Assembly: GCA_014695255.1 (NCBI GenBank)
Contig: JACJNX010000034.1
Coordinates: 1 to 64,000, forward strand
Length of the DNA: 64,000 nt
Direction of reading: 5' to 3'
Source: Cyanobacteria bacterium FACHB-63
GTDB lineage: Bacteria > Cyanobacteriota > Cyanobacteriia > Leptolyngbyales > Leptolyngbyaceae
Part shown: in pieces, positions 1 through 9,043 of the stretch
How positions within the stretch are numbered: position 1 is the stretch's first letter
How the letters are laid out: each line of letters opens with the position of its first letter
Program-made: the position numbers and the translations under genes
Notes under the pieces: generated by a model
Database searches by the model: none
What the model was told of the DNA's origin: nothing
The model's input: only the letters and a program-made list of their open reading frames with translations

Positions 1-72
1 GGCTTCTAAACTATTCTGTTGTTTAGGTTCAGGCACTGGTGAAGTGCGTCGCTTTCGCTTGGCTTCCCTCAC
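1..72 (-). CDS. possible N-terminal fragment of an unknown gene
   Basis: An open frame runs off the left edge on the minus strand. It would start at a GTG at 72 and begin with a very basic stretch (MREAKRKRRTSP) followed by PVPEPKQQ. An in-frame TAA lies two codons upstream, so this GTG is the only start available. There is no clear ribosome binding site and only 24 codons are visible, so no family can be assigned. The opposite-strand frame over the same bases looks less like protein. Confidence 0.2.
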   Translation of the reverse strand, partial: MREAKRKRRTSPVPEPKQQNSLEA

Positions 73-251
73 CGCTTAATCAATATAGCCGGAAGATACA
101 GGGGGTGTCAATAGAATTTTGGAAAAAGTTTGGGTTTTGTTCTCGATCGCTATCAGTGACGGGTTCTCAGACATTAGAGCCCTCTCTACAAAGTGGTAGC
201 TTCAGCTTGAATCATGGGAATTCTTCAGTCAGGTGACGTGGAGATAGATTT

Positions 252-1034
252 GTGGGTGAGCGAAAATTAAGAGACGATCGACTAGCTGTTCTCATTGATG
301 CGGACAATGCAAGCGCAAATCTGATTGCGCCGCTTCTAGAAGAAGCGTCTAAGTATGGAACTGCAAATGTTAAACGAATTTATGGGGATCGGACGAATAA
401 TCAGTTGAGTGGCTGGAAAGGAAAGCCACATATGTATTGTATGCAATTCAGCCGATTCAACAATACAGCTATGTGTCTGGCAAGAATGCGACAGATAGTG
501 CGTTAATCATTGATGCAATGAACTTGCTGTATACGGGCAGCTTTGATGGATTTTGCTTGGTGTCAAGTGATAGCGATTTTACAAGGCTTGCTTGCAGGCT
601 TAGAGAAGCTGGATTATTTGTCTATGGGTTTTGGGCGTAAGCAGACACCGGAAGCATTTCAGAAGGCATGTGATAAGTTCACTTACACGGAGATTTTTGG
701 GTCTGAGGATATTACTGTTGTTTCTAAAGCTAAGCAGCCTGACGAACAAGATTTGATCTCAACAAAAAATGGGCAAGTGGCAGAAAAAGTCAATGAAGAA
801 TTAGTAGATTTGCTGAAGCGCGCTTATGAAGCAACAGCAGAAGAAGGTGGATTAGCGGAGTTAGGAGCACTTGGTTCACAGATTAACAAGATTTCGCCGT
901 CTTTCGATCCCAGAAATTATGGATACAAGAAGCTTAAATTGCTTGTCCGGGATATAGGATTTTTTGATGTTCAAGAGATTCCTAGCAAGCAGAATCCGCT
1001 GGTTAAAGTTGTCTACATTAAGTTGAAAGGGTAG
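252..1034 (+). pseudogene. NYN (PIN-like) nuclease with LOTUS/OST-HTH domain, disrupted by two frameshifts
   Basis: Read in three pieces, the sequence gives a LabA/DUF88-type NYN protein. From a GTG start at 252 (MGERKL) it shows AVLIDADNAS and KRIYGD, then YAIQPIQQYSYVSGKNATDS and CLVSSDSDFTRLA in a second frame, then MGFGRKQTPEAF and KFTYTEIF back in the first frame, ending in a LOTUS-like winged helix (about the last 80 residues). The acidic residues expected for the NYN metal site (LIDAD, NATDS, SSDSD) are all there. The first shift is explained by an extra 5 nt near 434-442 (TATG TATTG TATGC). The second is an extra T in the TTTT at about 629-632. Together they add 6 nt and restore frame. 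It is either a recently decayed gene or a pair of sequence errors. The role in this family is RNA binding or cleavage, and the exact substrate is unknown. Confidence 0.8.
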
Positions 1035-1078
1035 ATCAAGCAATGCTCAATCTACCCAGGCTTTGTTAGATGGTTCAT

Positions 1079-1112
1079 GTCTTCGATTCGACAAACACCG
1101 AAGACTTTTTTT
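1079..1112 (+). terminator. intrinsic terminator after the NYN gene
   Basis: A perfect 7-bp stem, GTCTTCG (1079-1085) and CGAAGAC (1099-1105), is followed by seven Ts. It lies 45 bp past the NYN stop codon and just before the end of the convergent dxs gene. Only the plus strand has the T run. Confidence 0.75.
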
Positions 1113-1119
1113 CACTCAT

Positions 1120-3015
1120 CTAGAGTACTGCGATCGCACTTCCTTCTTTCACAAACGTCTTCAGAATGCGATCCGCCATTTGTGGGGGAGTCAGTCCTAA
1201 TGCCGCCTTTGATTCATCAGGAGTTGCGTGATCGACCAGAATATCAGGAACACCGATGCGAGTGACTGGGACAACCACTCCGGCATCCATTAATGATTCG
1301 GCAATCGCGCTTCCAAATCCACCCGGTAGACAGCCTTCTTCAAGTGTGACCACTCGACCGATTTTCTGGGCTAAGGGAAGAATTAGCTCTTCATCAAGCG
1401 GTTTTGCGAATCGTGCGTTGATTACACTGGCTTCGATGCCATGTTCGCTGAGAATTTCAGCGGTTTGCATCGCGGGGTAAACCATTGAGCCATAGCCGAT
1501 CATTAAGAGGTCATCACCTTGACGGAGAATTTCGCCTTTGCCGATCGGTAGTTCTTCCCAACCTTCTTCCATCAAGGGCACACCGTAACCATTGCCGCGT
1601 GGGTAGCGCATGGAGATCGGGCTTGAAGTGTGATTGATACCAGTGACGAGCATTCGTTGAAGTTCGGCTTCGTCTTTGGGAGCCATTAACACCATGTTGG
1701 GAATCGATCGTAAGTACGCGATGTCGTACATTCCCTGGTGAGTGGGGCCGTCTGAGCCAACAATGCCAGCGCGATCCATGCAGAAGAATACAGGGAGATT
1801 TTGAATGCAGACATCGTGAACGATTTGATCGTAGGCGCGTTGGAGGAAGGTGGAGTAGATGGTTGCGACAGGACGCATTCCTTCACAAGCTAATCCTGCT
1901 GCCAGGGTCACTGCATGTTGTTCTGCAATGCCGACATCCATGTATTGTTGCGGAACTCGTTTTTGGAAAATATCAAGTCCGGTTCCCGTTGCCATCGCTG
2001 CGGTAATGCCGATGATGCGCGGGTTATTCTCTGCTAATTTGCTCAAGGTTTCTCCAAATACCTTGGAGTAGCTTGGAGGCTTGGGCTTCGAGGAGGGGAT
2101 AGCTTTTCCGGTGGCGAGATTAAATGGAGTCTGGGCATGATAGCCGACTTGATCTTGTTCGGCGATCGCATACCCTTTTCCTTTCACCGTTGCCACATGA
2201 ACGAGAACTGGACCTGGATGCTTGTGTGCTTCTTTGAAGGTTGCAATTAGCTCTTCTAAATTGTGTCCATCGACCGGACCCATGTAGGTAAAGCCTAGTT
2301 CTTCAAAGACGGCTCCAACTTTTGGCACAGCAAGACGCTTCATTCCTTCCTTGAGGCGGGACAGCTCTGGAGAGAATGGCATATTCTTCATTTGTTCTTC
2401 CAGATTGTCCGTCAGGAATTGAACAGGCGGACTGAGGCGCATCTTGTTGAGATAGCGAGGAATCGCGCCGACGTTGGGAGAAATCGACATCTCATTATCG
2501 TTGAGAACGACAATGAGATTGGTTTTCGGGAGATGTCCAGCGTGGTTGATTGCTTCGAGTGCCATACCGCCAGTGAGTGCGCCATCGCCAATCACAGCGG
2601 CAACTTTAAAGTCTTCACCTTTTGCATCTCGCGCTAGCGCCATGCCGAGTGCAGCAGAGATACTCGTTGAGGCGTGACCTGCACCGAAATGATCAAATTT
2701 GCTTTCGCAGCGTTTCAGGTAGCCCGCAACGCCATCTTTCTGCCGAAGCGTGTGGAAGTCCGCATAGCGCCCAGTGATCAGCTTGTGGGGGTACGCTTGG
2801 TGTCCGACATCCCAGATCACTTTGTCGCGATCGAGATCCAGGGTTTGATAGAGGGCGAGGGTTAATTCAACGACACCCAATCCAGGACCGAGGTGTCCCC
2901 CAATCGCTGCCACAGTTTGCAGATGCTTTTCGCGGATTTGACGTGCGATTTGCTGAAGCTGAAAAATCGATAATCCATGCAACTGGTTTGGGTGTGTTAA
3001 TTCACTCAAATGCAT
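1120..3015 (-). CDS. dxs: 1-deoxy-D-xylulose-5-phosphate synthase
   Basis: DXS condenses pyruvate with glyceraldehyde 3-phosphate, using thiamine diphosphate, in the first step of the MEP isoprenoid pathway that supplies carotenoids, phytol and quinones. The protein (631 aa, normal length) shows the N-terminal [14 protein letters not shown] motif, [10 protein letters not shown], and the thiamine-binding [15 protein letters not shown]. It also has the central transketolase part ([19 protein letters not shown], with the catalytic Glu) and the C-terminal domain ([12 protein letters not shown]). The start at 3015 ([11 protein letters not shown]) was chosen over an upstream in-frame start at 3072 because a GAAGGA box precedes it and homologues begin with this segment. 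It is a single gene, convergent with the NYN gene. Confidence 0.96.
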   Translation of the reverse strand: MHLSELTHPNQLHGLSIFQLQQIARQIREKHLQTVAAIGGHLGPGLGVVELTLALYQTLDLDRDKVIWDVGHQAYPHKLITGRYADFHTLRQKDGVAGYLKRCESKFDHFGAGHASTSISAALGMALARDAKGEDFKVAAVIGDGALTGGMALEAINHAGHLPKTNLIVVLNDNEMSISPNVGAIPRYLNKMRLSPPVQFLTDNLEEQMKNMPFSPELSRLKEGMKRLAVPKVGAVFEELGFTYMGPVDGHNLEELIATFKEAHKHPGPVLVHVATVKGKGYAIAEQDQVGYHAQTPFNLATGKAIPSSKPKPPSYSKVFGETLSKLAENNPRIIGITAAMATGTGLDIFQKRVPQQYMDVGIAEQHAVTLAAGLACEGMRPVATIYSTFLQRAYDQIVHDVCIQNLPVFFCMDRAGIVGSDGPTHQGMYDIAYLRSIPNMVLMAPKDEAELQRMLVTGINHTSSPISMRYPRGNGYGVPLMEEGWEELPIGKGEILRQGDDLLMIGYGSMVYPAMQTAEILSEHGIEASVINARFAKPLDEELILPLAQKIGRVVTLEEGCLPGGFGSAIAESLMDAGVVVPVTRIGVPDILVDHATPDESKAALGLTPPQMADRILKTFVKEGSAIAVL

Positions 3016-3279
3016 ACCGGGGTGTCCTTCGGATGATGTGATGTGAGCAGTAGACGGATCTACTCTTATCACTCTAGTTCATTGGGGGTAATGATTCGGA
3101 GTATTGGTACGCAAATCGCAATTTTTCTTGTGATAAAAGTTTAGGCACGATCGCGTTCATTAGAAACACTTTATGCTGCGGTGATGCGGGTTATGCGTCT
3201 TTAATCTTCGTGTCTGTTCTAGGGAAGGATGTGCCACAATCTTTCTGAAGTTTGCGCTCGTGGGGCGAGGATTTTATTG

Positions 3280-3969
3280 ATGTTGATGCGGAATTTAATG
3301 CGATCAAGAGAAATGCGAGGAATAACTGCATCCATCGTGGGGATGAGTTTAATTGCATTGGCAATGCCTTCTAGAGCCGGAGTGCTGGATGATTTGTTGA
3401 TTCGTCCGGGTGTGGATGAGGCAGATTACGATACCTGTGCACGGAATTTGACACGAGGCAAAATTTCAGCAGCAGCAGCGGCAGATGCTTGCGCGAAGGC
3501 AATTCGTCCGAGGGATTTGGGAATTTGTGTTGACCGCATCACCAGAAACAATATTGCTGGAGAGGATGCGCTTGCGGTGTGTCGGGAGGTGCGCCGTCCT
3601 GTGGAAGCTTCGACTTGCGTGGTGGATATTCGTCGGAGAGCGCCTCAAACTGCACTGGTGAATGTTTTAAGCGGTTGTCGTCGAAGTTTGCTGCCGGAGC
3701 GCTTTTCTAGATGCGTTGTAGATTTGAGTCGGGAGTTGAAGCTGGCGACGGATCAGTCGATCGCAACTTGTATCGATGCGACTGATCGATCTCGTGATGT
3801 GGCTCCAACGGTGCTACCTGGTTCGACAACGACCCCACCTGTCACCACGCCGCCTTCAGGTTCCACTTCTCCAACCCCGCCTGTTTCTCCGGGTCGAACA
3901 ACCCCCACACCCCCAACAACAGCACCAGGGTCATCCACGCCGGGAACTGTGACACCTCAACGATTCTAA
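3280..3969 (+). CDS. secreted protein with four tandem cysteine-pair repeats and a Pro/Thr-rich tail
   Basis: No family is recognised. The 229-residue product opens with basic residues and a hydrophobic stretch (GITASIVGMSLIALAMPSRAG), which reads as a signal peptide cleaved after SRA. The mature part holds four repeats of about 30 residues, each with one Cys pair: C53-C71, C83-C101, C113-C133 and C145-C164. The recurring pattern is C-V-x-D/R-I/L near the first Cys of each unit. The last 60 residues are almost only Pro, Thr, Ser and Gly, like a linker or cell-wall-spanning tail. Regular Cys spacing in an exported protein suggests disulfide-stabilised helical repeats. The start at 3280 has GGCGAGG at good spacing; an in-frame ATG at 3229 is the alternative. 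Confidence 0.75.
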   Translation: MLMRNLMRSREMRGITASIVGMSLIALAMPSRAGVLDDLLIRPGVDEADYDTCARNLTRGKISAAAAADACAKAIRPRDLGICVDRITRNNIAGEDALAVCREVRRPVEASTCVVDIRRRAPQTALVNVLSGCRRSLLPERFSRCVVDLSRELKLATDQSIATCIDATDRSRDVAPTVLPGSTTTPPVTTPPSGSTSPTPPVSPGRTTPTPPTTAPGSSTPGTVTPQRF

Positions 3970-3977
3970 GTTACACT

Positions 3978-4014
3978 CGGAACTCAGCAGAATTTTGGCG
4001 AATACTGAGTTCCG
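3978..4014 (+). terminator. hairpin after the cysteine-repeat gene
   Basis: Perfect 10-bp stem: CGGAACTCAG (3978-3987) and CTGAGTTCCG (4005-4014). It sits between the repeat-protein stop and tex. The following T tract is weak (GGTTATT), so termination may be partial. Confidence 0.5.
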
Positions 4015-4025
4015 GGTTATTCCTC

Positions 4026-6308
4026 ATGATCAACATTCCTCAACTTCTCGCGCAAGAGCTTTTATTACGATCGTCTCAAGTTGCAAATGCGCTGGAATTA
4101 TTTGCAGAAGGGGCAACGGTTCCATTCATTGCGCGGTATCGCAAAGAGCGGACAGGTGAGATGGATGAGGTGCAGTTACGGGATTTGTTCGACCGATTTA
4201 CGTATCTCACAGAATTAGAGGAGCGCAAGAAAAGTGTTTTGGAGTCGATCGAGGCTCAGGGCAAATTAACTGAGGAATTGAGAGACAAAATTGAAGCTTG
4301 TTTGCAGAAAAATGAGCTAGAAGATTTGTATTTGCCGTATCGTCCAAAGCGCCGAACAAGAGCGACGATCGCAAGAGAAAAAGGGTTAGATAAGTTAGCG
4401 GAATTTATTGCTAATCTGAATCAATCGAATATCCCCTCGGTTTCTTTAGAAGACGAAGCGAGAAAGTATTTATCTGAAGAAAAGGGCGTTAAAACAGTTG
4501 AAGAGGCGCTACAGGGAGCATCAGATATTCTGGCGGAAGAAGTTTCGGAAAAGGCAGAATTAAGAGCATATTTACGAGAATTCTTATTTGATACAGGTGT
4601 GTTTGTATCTCGGATTAAAGATGATTATCCAGAAGGTACAACTAAGTTTGAGATGTACCGAAGTTATCAAGCCAAAGTGAAAGCGATCGCGCCCCATAAT
4701 CTCCTTGCTTTATATCGGGGAGAATCAGAAGGGATTCTAAGTTTTGAGCTTACGTTTGATGAGGATGTGGTACAGCAATATTTAGAGACGCAAGTTGTTC
4801 GATCGAAGGTAAAAGCTGTACGAGAATTTTATCGATCAATGCTGAAAGATGCGTTTAATCGATTGATGCGAACGTCGATTATTTCAGAAGTACGATCACA
4901 GAAAAAACAAGAAGCAGATATTGAATCCATCAAAACGTTTGAAACGAATTTGAGAGAATTATTGCTTTCGGCTCCCGCAGGAATGAAGCCGACATTAGCG
5001 ATCGATCCAGGATTTCGGACAGGCTGTAAGGTTTCGGTGCTAGACCAAACTGGAAAATTTTTGAAGTATGAAGCAATCTTTCCACATACCGGAGCAGAGA
5101 AGCGAAAACAAGCCGCTGTCACACTAAAGCAATTAATTGAAAAATATAAAATCGAATTAATTGCGATCGGAAACGGAACTGCTAGTCGTGAAACTGATGA
5201 ATTTGTTGGAGAAGTTTTAGCAGAGATCGATCGTAAACCAATCAAGGTGATTGTCAACGAGTCAGGGGCTTCAATCTATTCAGCAAGTCCGGTTGCGATT
5301 GCAGAATTTCCAGACTTAGATATTACGGTGCGAGGAGCAATTAGTATCGGACGACGCTTACAAGACCCACTTGCAGAGTTGGTGAAAATTGATCCAAAAT
5401 CGATCGGTGTCGGGCAGTATCAGCACGATGTTGATCAGAAGCTTTTGAAGAAAAAGCTTGATGAAACTATTGAAAGCTGCGTTAATTATGTCGGAGTTGA
5501 CCTTAATACTGCATCGAAAGAATTGCTGATGTCTGTATCAGGCGTAAGTGCGACTGTGGCAAATAATATTGTTGCCTATCGCAATGAAAATGGAGCGTTT
5601 CCCGATCGTAAATCTCTGCTTAAAGTGCCAAAACTAGGCGCAAAAACATTTGAACAAGCAGCAGGTTTTTTAAGAATTCGGGGTGGGAAAAATCCGCTAG
5701 ATAATACAGCAGTGCATCCAGAGCGCTATGGAATTTTGGAGACGATCGCTAAAACCTCAAATATTCCACTCTCGGAAACCGCTCAAATTGCCGCGCAACT
5801 CAAAGCGAATCTGAAAAACTATGTGACAGAAGCGATCGGAGAGCCAACGCTACGAGACATCATCAGTGAATTGGAAAAGCCAGGACGTGATCCACGCGCT
5901 GAATTTAAATATGCAACCTTCAGGGAGGGGATCAAAGAGATTTCTGATCTGAAAGTAGGAATGGAGCTTGAAGGAATTATTACAAATGTGGCAAATTTTG
6001 GTGCATTTGTGGATATTGGAGTGCATCAAGATGGATTGATTCATGTTTCACAAATGAGCGATCGATTCGTGAGTGACCCAAATCAGATTGTAAAAGTGGG
6101 ACAAGTTGTAAAAGTTCACGTCCTAGAAGTGAATGAAGCGCTCAAGCGAATTAGTCTTTCGATGAAGTCCGGAGAGCGCAAGCCTGTTTCTACAAAGAAT
6201 CAGGACGTAAAGAATCAAGACACATCGAAGCGATCGCAGCAAAAGCAAACTTCTCAGAAATCACCCTCTCTTAATGATTTGAAGTCAAAGTTCGGCAAAA
6301 AAGCTTAA
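4026..6308 (+). CDS. tex: Tex-family RNA-binding transcription accessory protein
   Basis: Tex proteins are conserved nucleic-acid binding factors related to eukaryotic Spt6, acting in the cytoplasm with RNA polymerase or RNA. The 760-residue product has the full family layout. It starts with the helical Tex N-terminal domain (VPFIARYRKERTGEMDE), followed by a YqgF/RNase H-like fold near residues 320-450 (LAIDPGFRTGCK, IAIGNGTASRETDEF). Next comes a helix-hairpin-helix pair near 500-560 (ELLMSVSGVSATVANNIV, LLKVPKLGAKTFEQAAGFLR). A C-terminal S1 domain lies near 640-710 (GIITNVANFGAFVDIGVHQD). A lysine/glutamine-rich tail follows. Its stop codon overlaps the stop of the convergent ackA by 4 nt. 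Confidence 0.95.
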   Translation: MINIPQLLAQELLLRSSQVANALELFAEGATVPFIARYRKERTGEMDEVQLRDLFDRFTYLTELEERKKSVLESIEAQGKLTEELRDKIEACLQKNELEDLYLPYRPKRRTRATIAREKGLDKLAEFIANLNQSNIPSVSLEDEARKYLSEEKGVKTVEEALQGASDILAEEVSEKAELRAYLREFLFDTGVFVSRIKDDYPEGTTKFEMYRSYQAKVKAIAPHNLLALYRGESEGILSFELTFDEDVVQQYLETQVVRSKVKAVREFYRSMLKDAFNRLMRTSIISEVRSQKKQEADIESIKTFETNLRELLLSAPAGMKPTLAIDPGFRTGCKVSVLDQTGKFLKYEAIFPHTGAEKRKQAAVTLKQLIEKYKIELIAIGNGTASRETDEFVGEVLAEIDRKPIKVIVNESGASIYSASPVAIAEFPDLDITVRGAISIGRRLQDPLAELVKIDPKSIGVGQYQHDVDQKLLKKKLDETIESCVNYVGVDLNTASKELLMSVSGVSATVANNIVAYRNENGAFPDRKSLLKVPKLGAKTFEQAAGFLRIRGGKNPLDNTAVHPERYGILETIAKTSNIPLSETAQIAAQLKANLKNYVTEAIGEPTLRDIISELEKPGRDPRAEFKYATFREGIKEISDLKVGMELEGIITNVANFGAFVDIGVHQDGLIHVSQMSDRFVSDPNQIVKVGQVVKVHVLEVNEALKRISLSMKSGERKPVSTKNQDVKNQDTSKRSQQKQTSQKSPSLNDLKSKFGKKA

Positions 6309-7516
6309 CTTGATTGTGGATGACTTAGCCTCCAACATTCCTGCGCGATCGCCCAGTCCTCCTGAGTGTGAATAACCAAAATTCTCACTTTTGACGATCG
6401 CGCACTAATATCCTGATCGATCGGTGCGGACTGATTTTTTTCTGAATCAATCTCAACTCCTAACCAATCAAATGCTTCACAGGTACGAGATCGGATTAAT
6501 GCCGAATTTTCTCCAACTCCTGCGGTAAAAACGATCGCATCCAATCCACCTAAATTCGCAAGCATTGAACCAATTCCTGAGCGTAGTCTATGAATATAAG
6601 TATTGATCGCCCTCGTCGATCGTTCCGTTTGTGAACTCACGACTTGACGCAAATCACTCGAAATTCCTGAGATGCCAAGCAAGCCAGATTTCTTATTTAG
6701 AATTTGCTCAACCTCATCAACTGTATAGTTTCCTTCTCGCATGAGATAAAGCACCACGCCCGGATCAACTGACCCCGATCGACTGCCCATCATCAAGCCT
6801 TCGAGCGGCGTAAATCCCATTGTTGTATCAATGCTTTGACCATTTTGAACCGCGGCTAATGAACAACCATTTCCTAAATGACAAGTGATTAATTTCAAGT
6901 CACTTAATTCGCGTCCCAATAGCTGAGCCGCCCGATTTGCACAATATTGATGACTGATTCCGTGGAAACCATAGCGCTGTACACCCTTTTCATACCACTC
7001 GTAGGGAATTGGGTAGATACTGGCAGCAGGGGGCAAAGTTGCGTGAAATGCAGTATCGAATACCGCAACTTGAGGTACATCTCCCAAACTCTGCTCGATC
7101 GCTTCGATGCCTTGAAGATTTGCGGGATTGTGCAGCGGGGCAAATCGGGCAAGATCCGCGATCGCAGCCTTCACCGTCTGATCAATTTGGACACTTTGAC
7201 GGTAGTGCTGTCCGCCATGAACAATGCGATGCCCAACAATATCGATATCACCCGTTTGCTGAATGACTTTAGTTTCTCCCTCAGACAGCGTTTTCAGCAT
7301 TTGCAGGGTATCTGTTGCACGATCGGTAGATTCGATCGCAGATTCGAGTGTTGTTCCGTTCGCTTTAATTCTGAGAACTGCTTTTCCTGATTGCGCTGTC
7401 CAATCGATCTGAGCTTCCCAAATTGGATCAGGCGGGTCGATCGGTAAGGAGTTCTTGAGATCGTAGAGACAACTTTTCTGACTGCTTGATCCAGCGTTTA
7501 GAACAAGAACTTTCAT
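6305..7516 (-). CDS. ackA: acetate kinase
   Basis: Interconverts acetyl phosphate plus ADP with acetate plus ATP, the substrate-level phosphorylation step of fermentation. The 403-residue protein has the family signatures: MKVLVLNAGSSSQK at the N-terminus, RIVHGG, VFDTAFH, the nucleotide-binding LGNGCSLAAV and the MGFTPLEGLMMGSRSGSVDP segment, plus FTAGVGENS near the C-terminus. The ATG at 7516 gives the standard start; a TTG two codons upstream is possible but unlikely. No phosphotransacetylase gene is adjacent. The gene is convergent with tex and shares the bases TTAA for both stop codons. Confidence 0.95.
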   Translation of the reverse strand: MKVLVLNAGSSSQKSCLYDLKNSLPIDPPDPIWEAQIDWTAQSGKAVLRIKANGTTLESAIESTDRATDTLQMLKTLSEGETKVIQQTGDIDIVGHRIVHGGQHYRQSVQIDQTVKAAIADLARFAPLHNPANLQGIEAIEQSLGDVPQVAVFDTAFHATLPPAASIYPIPYEWYEKGVQRYGFHGISHQYCANRAAQLLGRELSDLKLITCHLGNGCSLAAVQNGQSIDTTMGFTPLEGLMMGSRSGSVDPGVVLYLMREGNYTVDEVEQILNKKSGLLGISGISSDLRQVVSSQTERSTRAINTYIHRLRSGIGSMLANLGGLDAIVFTAGVGENSALIRSRTCEAFDWLGVEIDSEKNQSAPIDQDISARSSKVRILVIHTQEDWAIAQECWRLSHPQSS

Positions 7517-7696
7517 AGGCAACTGAAGTCCTGAAATTCCTGAATGGACGGAACTCCATCATTCTAGTTGAATCCTGAATTGCAGCAAGAAAACGGAGCG
7601 ATGCGCTCAAAATGGGGATTGATACACAGCAGGGGTTCTGGAAGCCGGTGTAAACCGGAGAAAATTCTTGTGAATGCCATCGAAATCCTATAAGAA

Positions 7697-7722
7697 AGCC
7701 AGAGAGAAAATTCTCTCTGGCT
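7697..7722 (-). terminator. hairpin terminator after psaK
   Basis: Perfect 12-bp stem with a two-base centre: AGCCAGAGAGAA (7697-7708) and TTCTCTCTGGCT (7711-7722). Read on the minus strand it is followed by TTTCTTA. It lies 31 bp past the psaK stop. Confidence 0.65.
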
Positions 7723-7753
7723 ACATCTTTGAGCAACAATCAGGACTCTAGGT

Positions 7754-8014
7754 TTATAAAACGCCCATATTCGATAAGCCGAGGATGACACCTGCACCCA
7801 AAATATGACCAAAACAAGTGCTGCCAATCACCGCAGGCAACCCAAACCCGCCGAAAAAGTTTGAGGATGGCATCGCAGGCGGCGCACTTGGGTTTTTCAT
7901 CGTGAATTTCGCAATCGCGATCGCCAAAATATTACAAACGATCATGACTGCCGCAACATTCGGAGTCCATTCCAACGCTCTTGGCACAACAGTTAGCAGT
8001 GTAGAAGTAAACAA
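7754..8014 (-). CDS. psaK: photosystem I reaction centre subunit PsaK
   Basis: PsaK (subunit X) is a small two-helix thylakoid membrane protein at the edge of photosystem I that binds chlorophyll and carotenoid. The 86-residue sequence has two hydrophobic helices (VAAVMIVCNILAIAIAKFTM and VIGSTCFGHILGAGVILGL) joined by a loop ending GGFGLPA, as in the family. The TTG at 8014 (MFTSTLLTVV) is preferred because AGGAG lies 8 nt upstream and PsaK proteins begin this way. A GTG at 8041 would add nine charged residues unlike the family. It is transcribed alone, away from the large gene-free stretch at 8-9 kb. Confidence 0.92.
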   Translation of the reverse strand: MFTSTLLTVVPRALEWTPNVAAVMIVCNILAIAIAKFTMKNPSAPPAMPSSNFFGGFGLPAVIGSTCFGHILGAGVILGLSNMGVL

Positions 8015-8640
8015 TTGAGCTTCTCCTTCGCTTTGCAACACAATATTTTGAATAGTGAATTTCTACCAGAAACGCGAATCCCCAAGATCAGATTGCAGTA
8101 ATAGTTAATGTTTCTACGTAGTTTGATACAAAATCACGATCGTACTGAGTAGCTTTATATACAAACCTATGAATAGAGATAATGGGTGTTGAACTAATCC
8201 TGCTCAGTCTCTGCACTTGGTTTACATTGATATAAAACATTAAGTCGCAAATAATACATAAGTTTTGCAACCTTCTTCATCTATTCGCTCATCAGCCCTA
8301 TTTCAGCGTTTTAAAAGCTTGTATTTTGTTTTATAATTATCTCCAGGAAGCAAATACTTTGCTTAACTTCCTCGGTATGACTGTAACCCTTAATACCGCT
8401 TGGTGATTTAAGCTTCTTTGAGTACAACGAAAAACCCGAATATTAGTATCTCAATTTACATTCAGTACAATTTGGTCTTGAATGTTACTTGCCATTTCAT
8501 AAAGTTACCAGTACCCTATTGGTGACTCGGAATACCTAGAATCTTAATTTGTAACTCTAGGAATATTGCAAGTCATAGAACAAGAACTGAATTTGCCCAT
8601 AGGGTCAACAAATTAATTTGCTATCGCAATCAGGAGGTTA

Positions 8641-8664
8641 ATGTTTTCTGAAGCTTGTGCTTAA
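8641..8664 (+). other. seven-codon open frame behind a strong Shine-Dalgarno
   Basis: AGGAGG at 8632-8637 is followed after 3 nt by ATG and the frame MFSEACA, then TAA. The spacing is short and the frame tiny, so this may be chance. Its position about 80 bp before an orphan terminator is what a leader peptide or a small RNA with a decoy site would look like. Confidence 0.15.
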
Positions 8665-8741
8665 TCAAGTCAACAAGAGTAGTATTGAACGGACTTCGCT
8701 CATTCTTGCCGAAGAAAGGGCTTGAAATTCATATCAGATTG

Positions 8742-8773
8742 CCGACTATCTATCTGAGATAGTCCGGGTTTTT
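8742..8773 (+). terminator. orphan intrinsic terminator
   Basis: GACTATCT (8744-8751) pairs with AGATAGTC (8757-8764) around a 5-nt loop. Two further C-G pairs can form across a single-base bulge, and GTTTTT follows. No protein gene on the plus strand ends upstream for about 8 kb of gene order (psaK and ackA are on the other strand), so it most likely ends a small RNA or an attenuated leader. Confidence 0.65.
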
Positions 8774-8951
8774 GTGTTTAGAGACCGAATCTAAATATGA
8801 GGAAACTTCTGTCTTCTCATCAAGTTTCGGTTAAGATGGCACGACTATTCCTAGTGCTGATAGGCTTCCTAATAAGCAAGATACTATCAGCTTTTCCGCT
8901 GATTACGAGATAACTTTGTCGATGAAAATTGCGTTGCTTTCGGCACAGCAA

Positions 8952-9002
8952 AGCTGTTCACAATTAGCTGTCCACAATTTATGTAGAAGCTTATGTAGAA
9001 GC
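8952..9002 (+). repeat. two adjacent short tandem duplications
   Basis: AGCTGTTCACAATT (8952-8965) is repeated at 8966-8979 with one change (T to C). Immediately after, TTATGTAGAAGC (8979-8990) is repeated exactly at 8991-9002. Both lie within 95 bp of the start codon of the first chemosensory gene, so they fall in its promoter or leader. Confidence 0.85.
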
Positions 9003-9043
9003 GCACTTCATCTCTCGAAACCTTCGCCGAGTAATGATTAGTT

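Larger units (their letters stand above)
8015..9043. other. 1 kb gene-free region between psaK and the chemosensory operon
   Basis: No convincing protein gene is seen on either strand. The psaK promoter should lie at the left end and the chemosensory operon promoter at the right. In between are a seven-codon open frame behind an AGGAGG (8632-8664), an orphan plus-strand intrinsic terminator (8742-8773), and two abutting tandem duplications (8952-9002). The terminator implies a short plus-strand transcript starting somewhere in 8100-8700. Confidence 0.6.

Noticed and set aside
39-236. A 65-codon frame before the NYN gene.
   Set aside because: No recognisable family, irregular composition and no ribosome site; it probably is not a gene.
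3753-3938. A Gly/Val-rich minus-strand frame opposite the cysteine-repeat gene.
   Set aside because: It is the mirror of the Pro/Thr-rich tail codons, and has no start signal.
8088-8270. A 60-codon minus-strand frame upstream of psaK.
   Set aside because: AT-rich, no ribosome site and no recognisable domain; it lies where psaK upstream regulatory DNA is expected.
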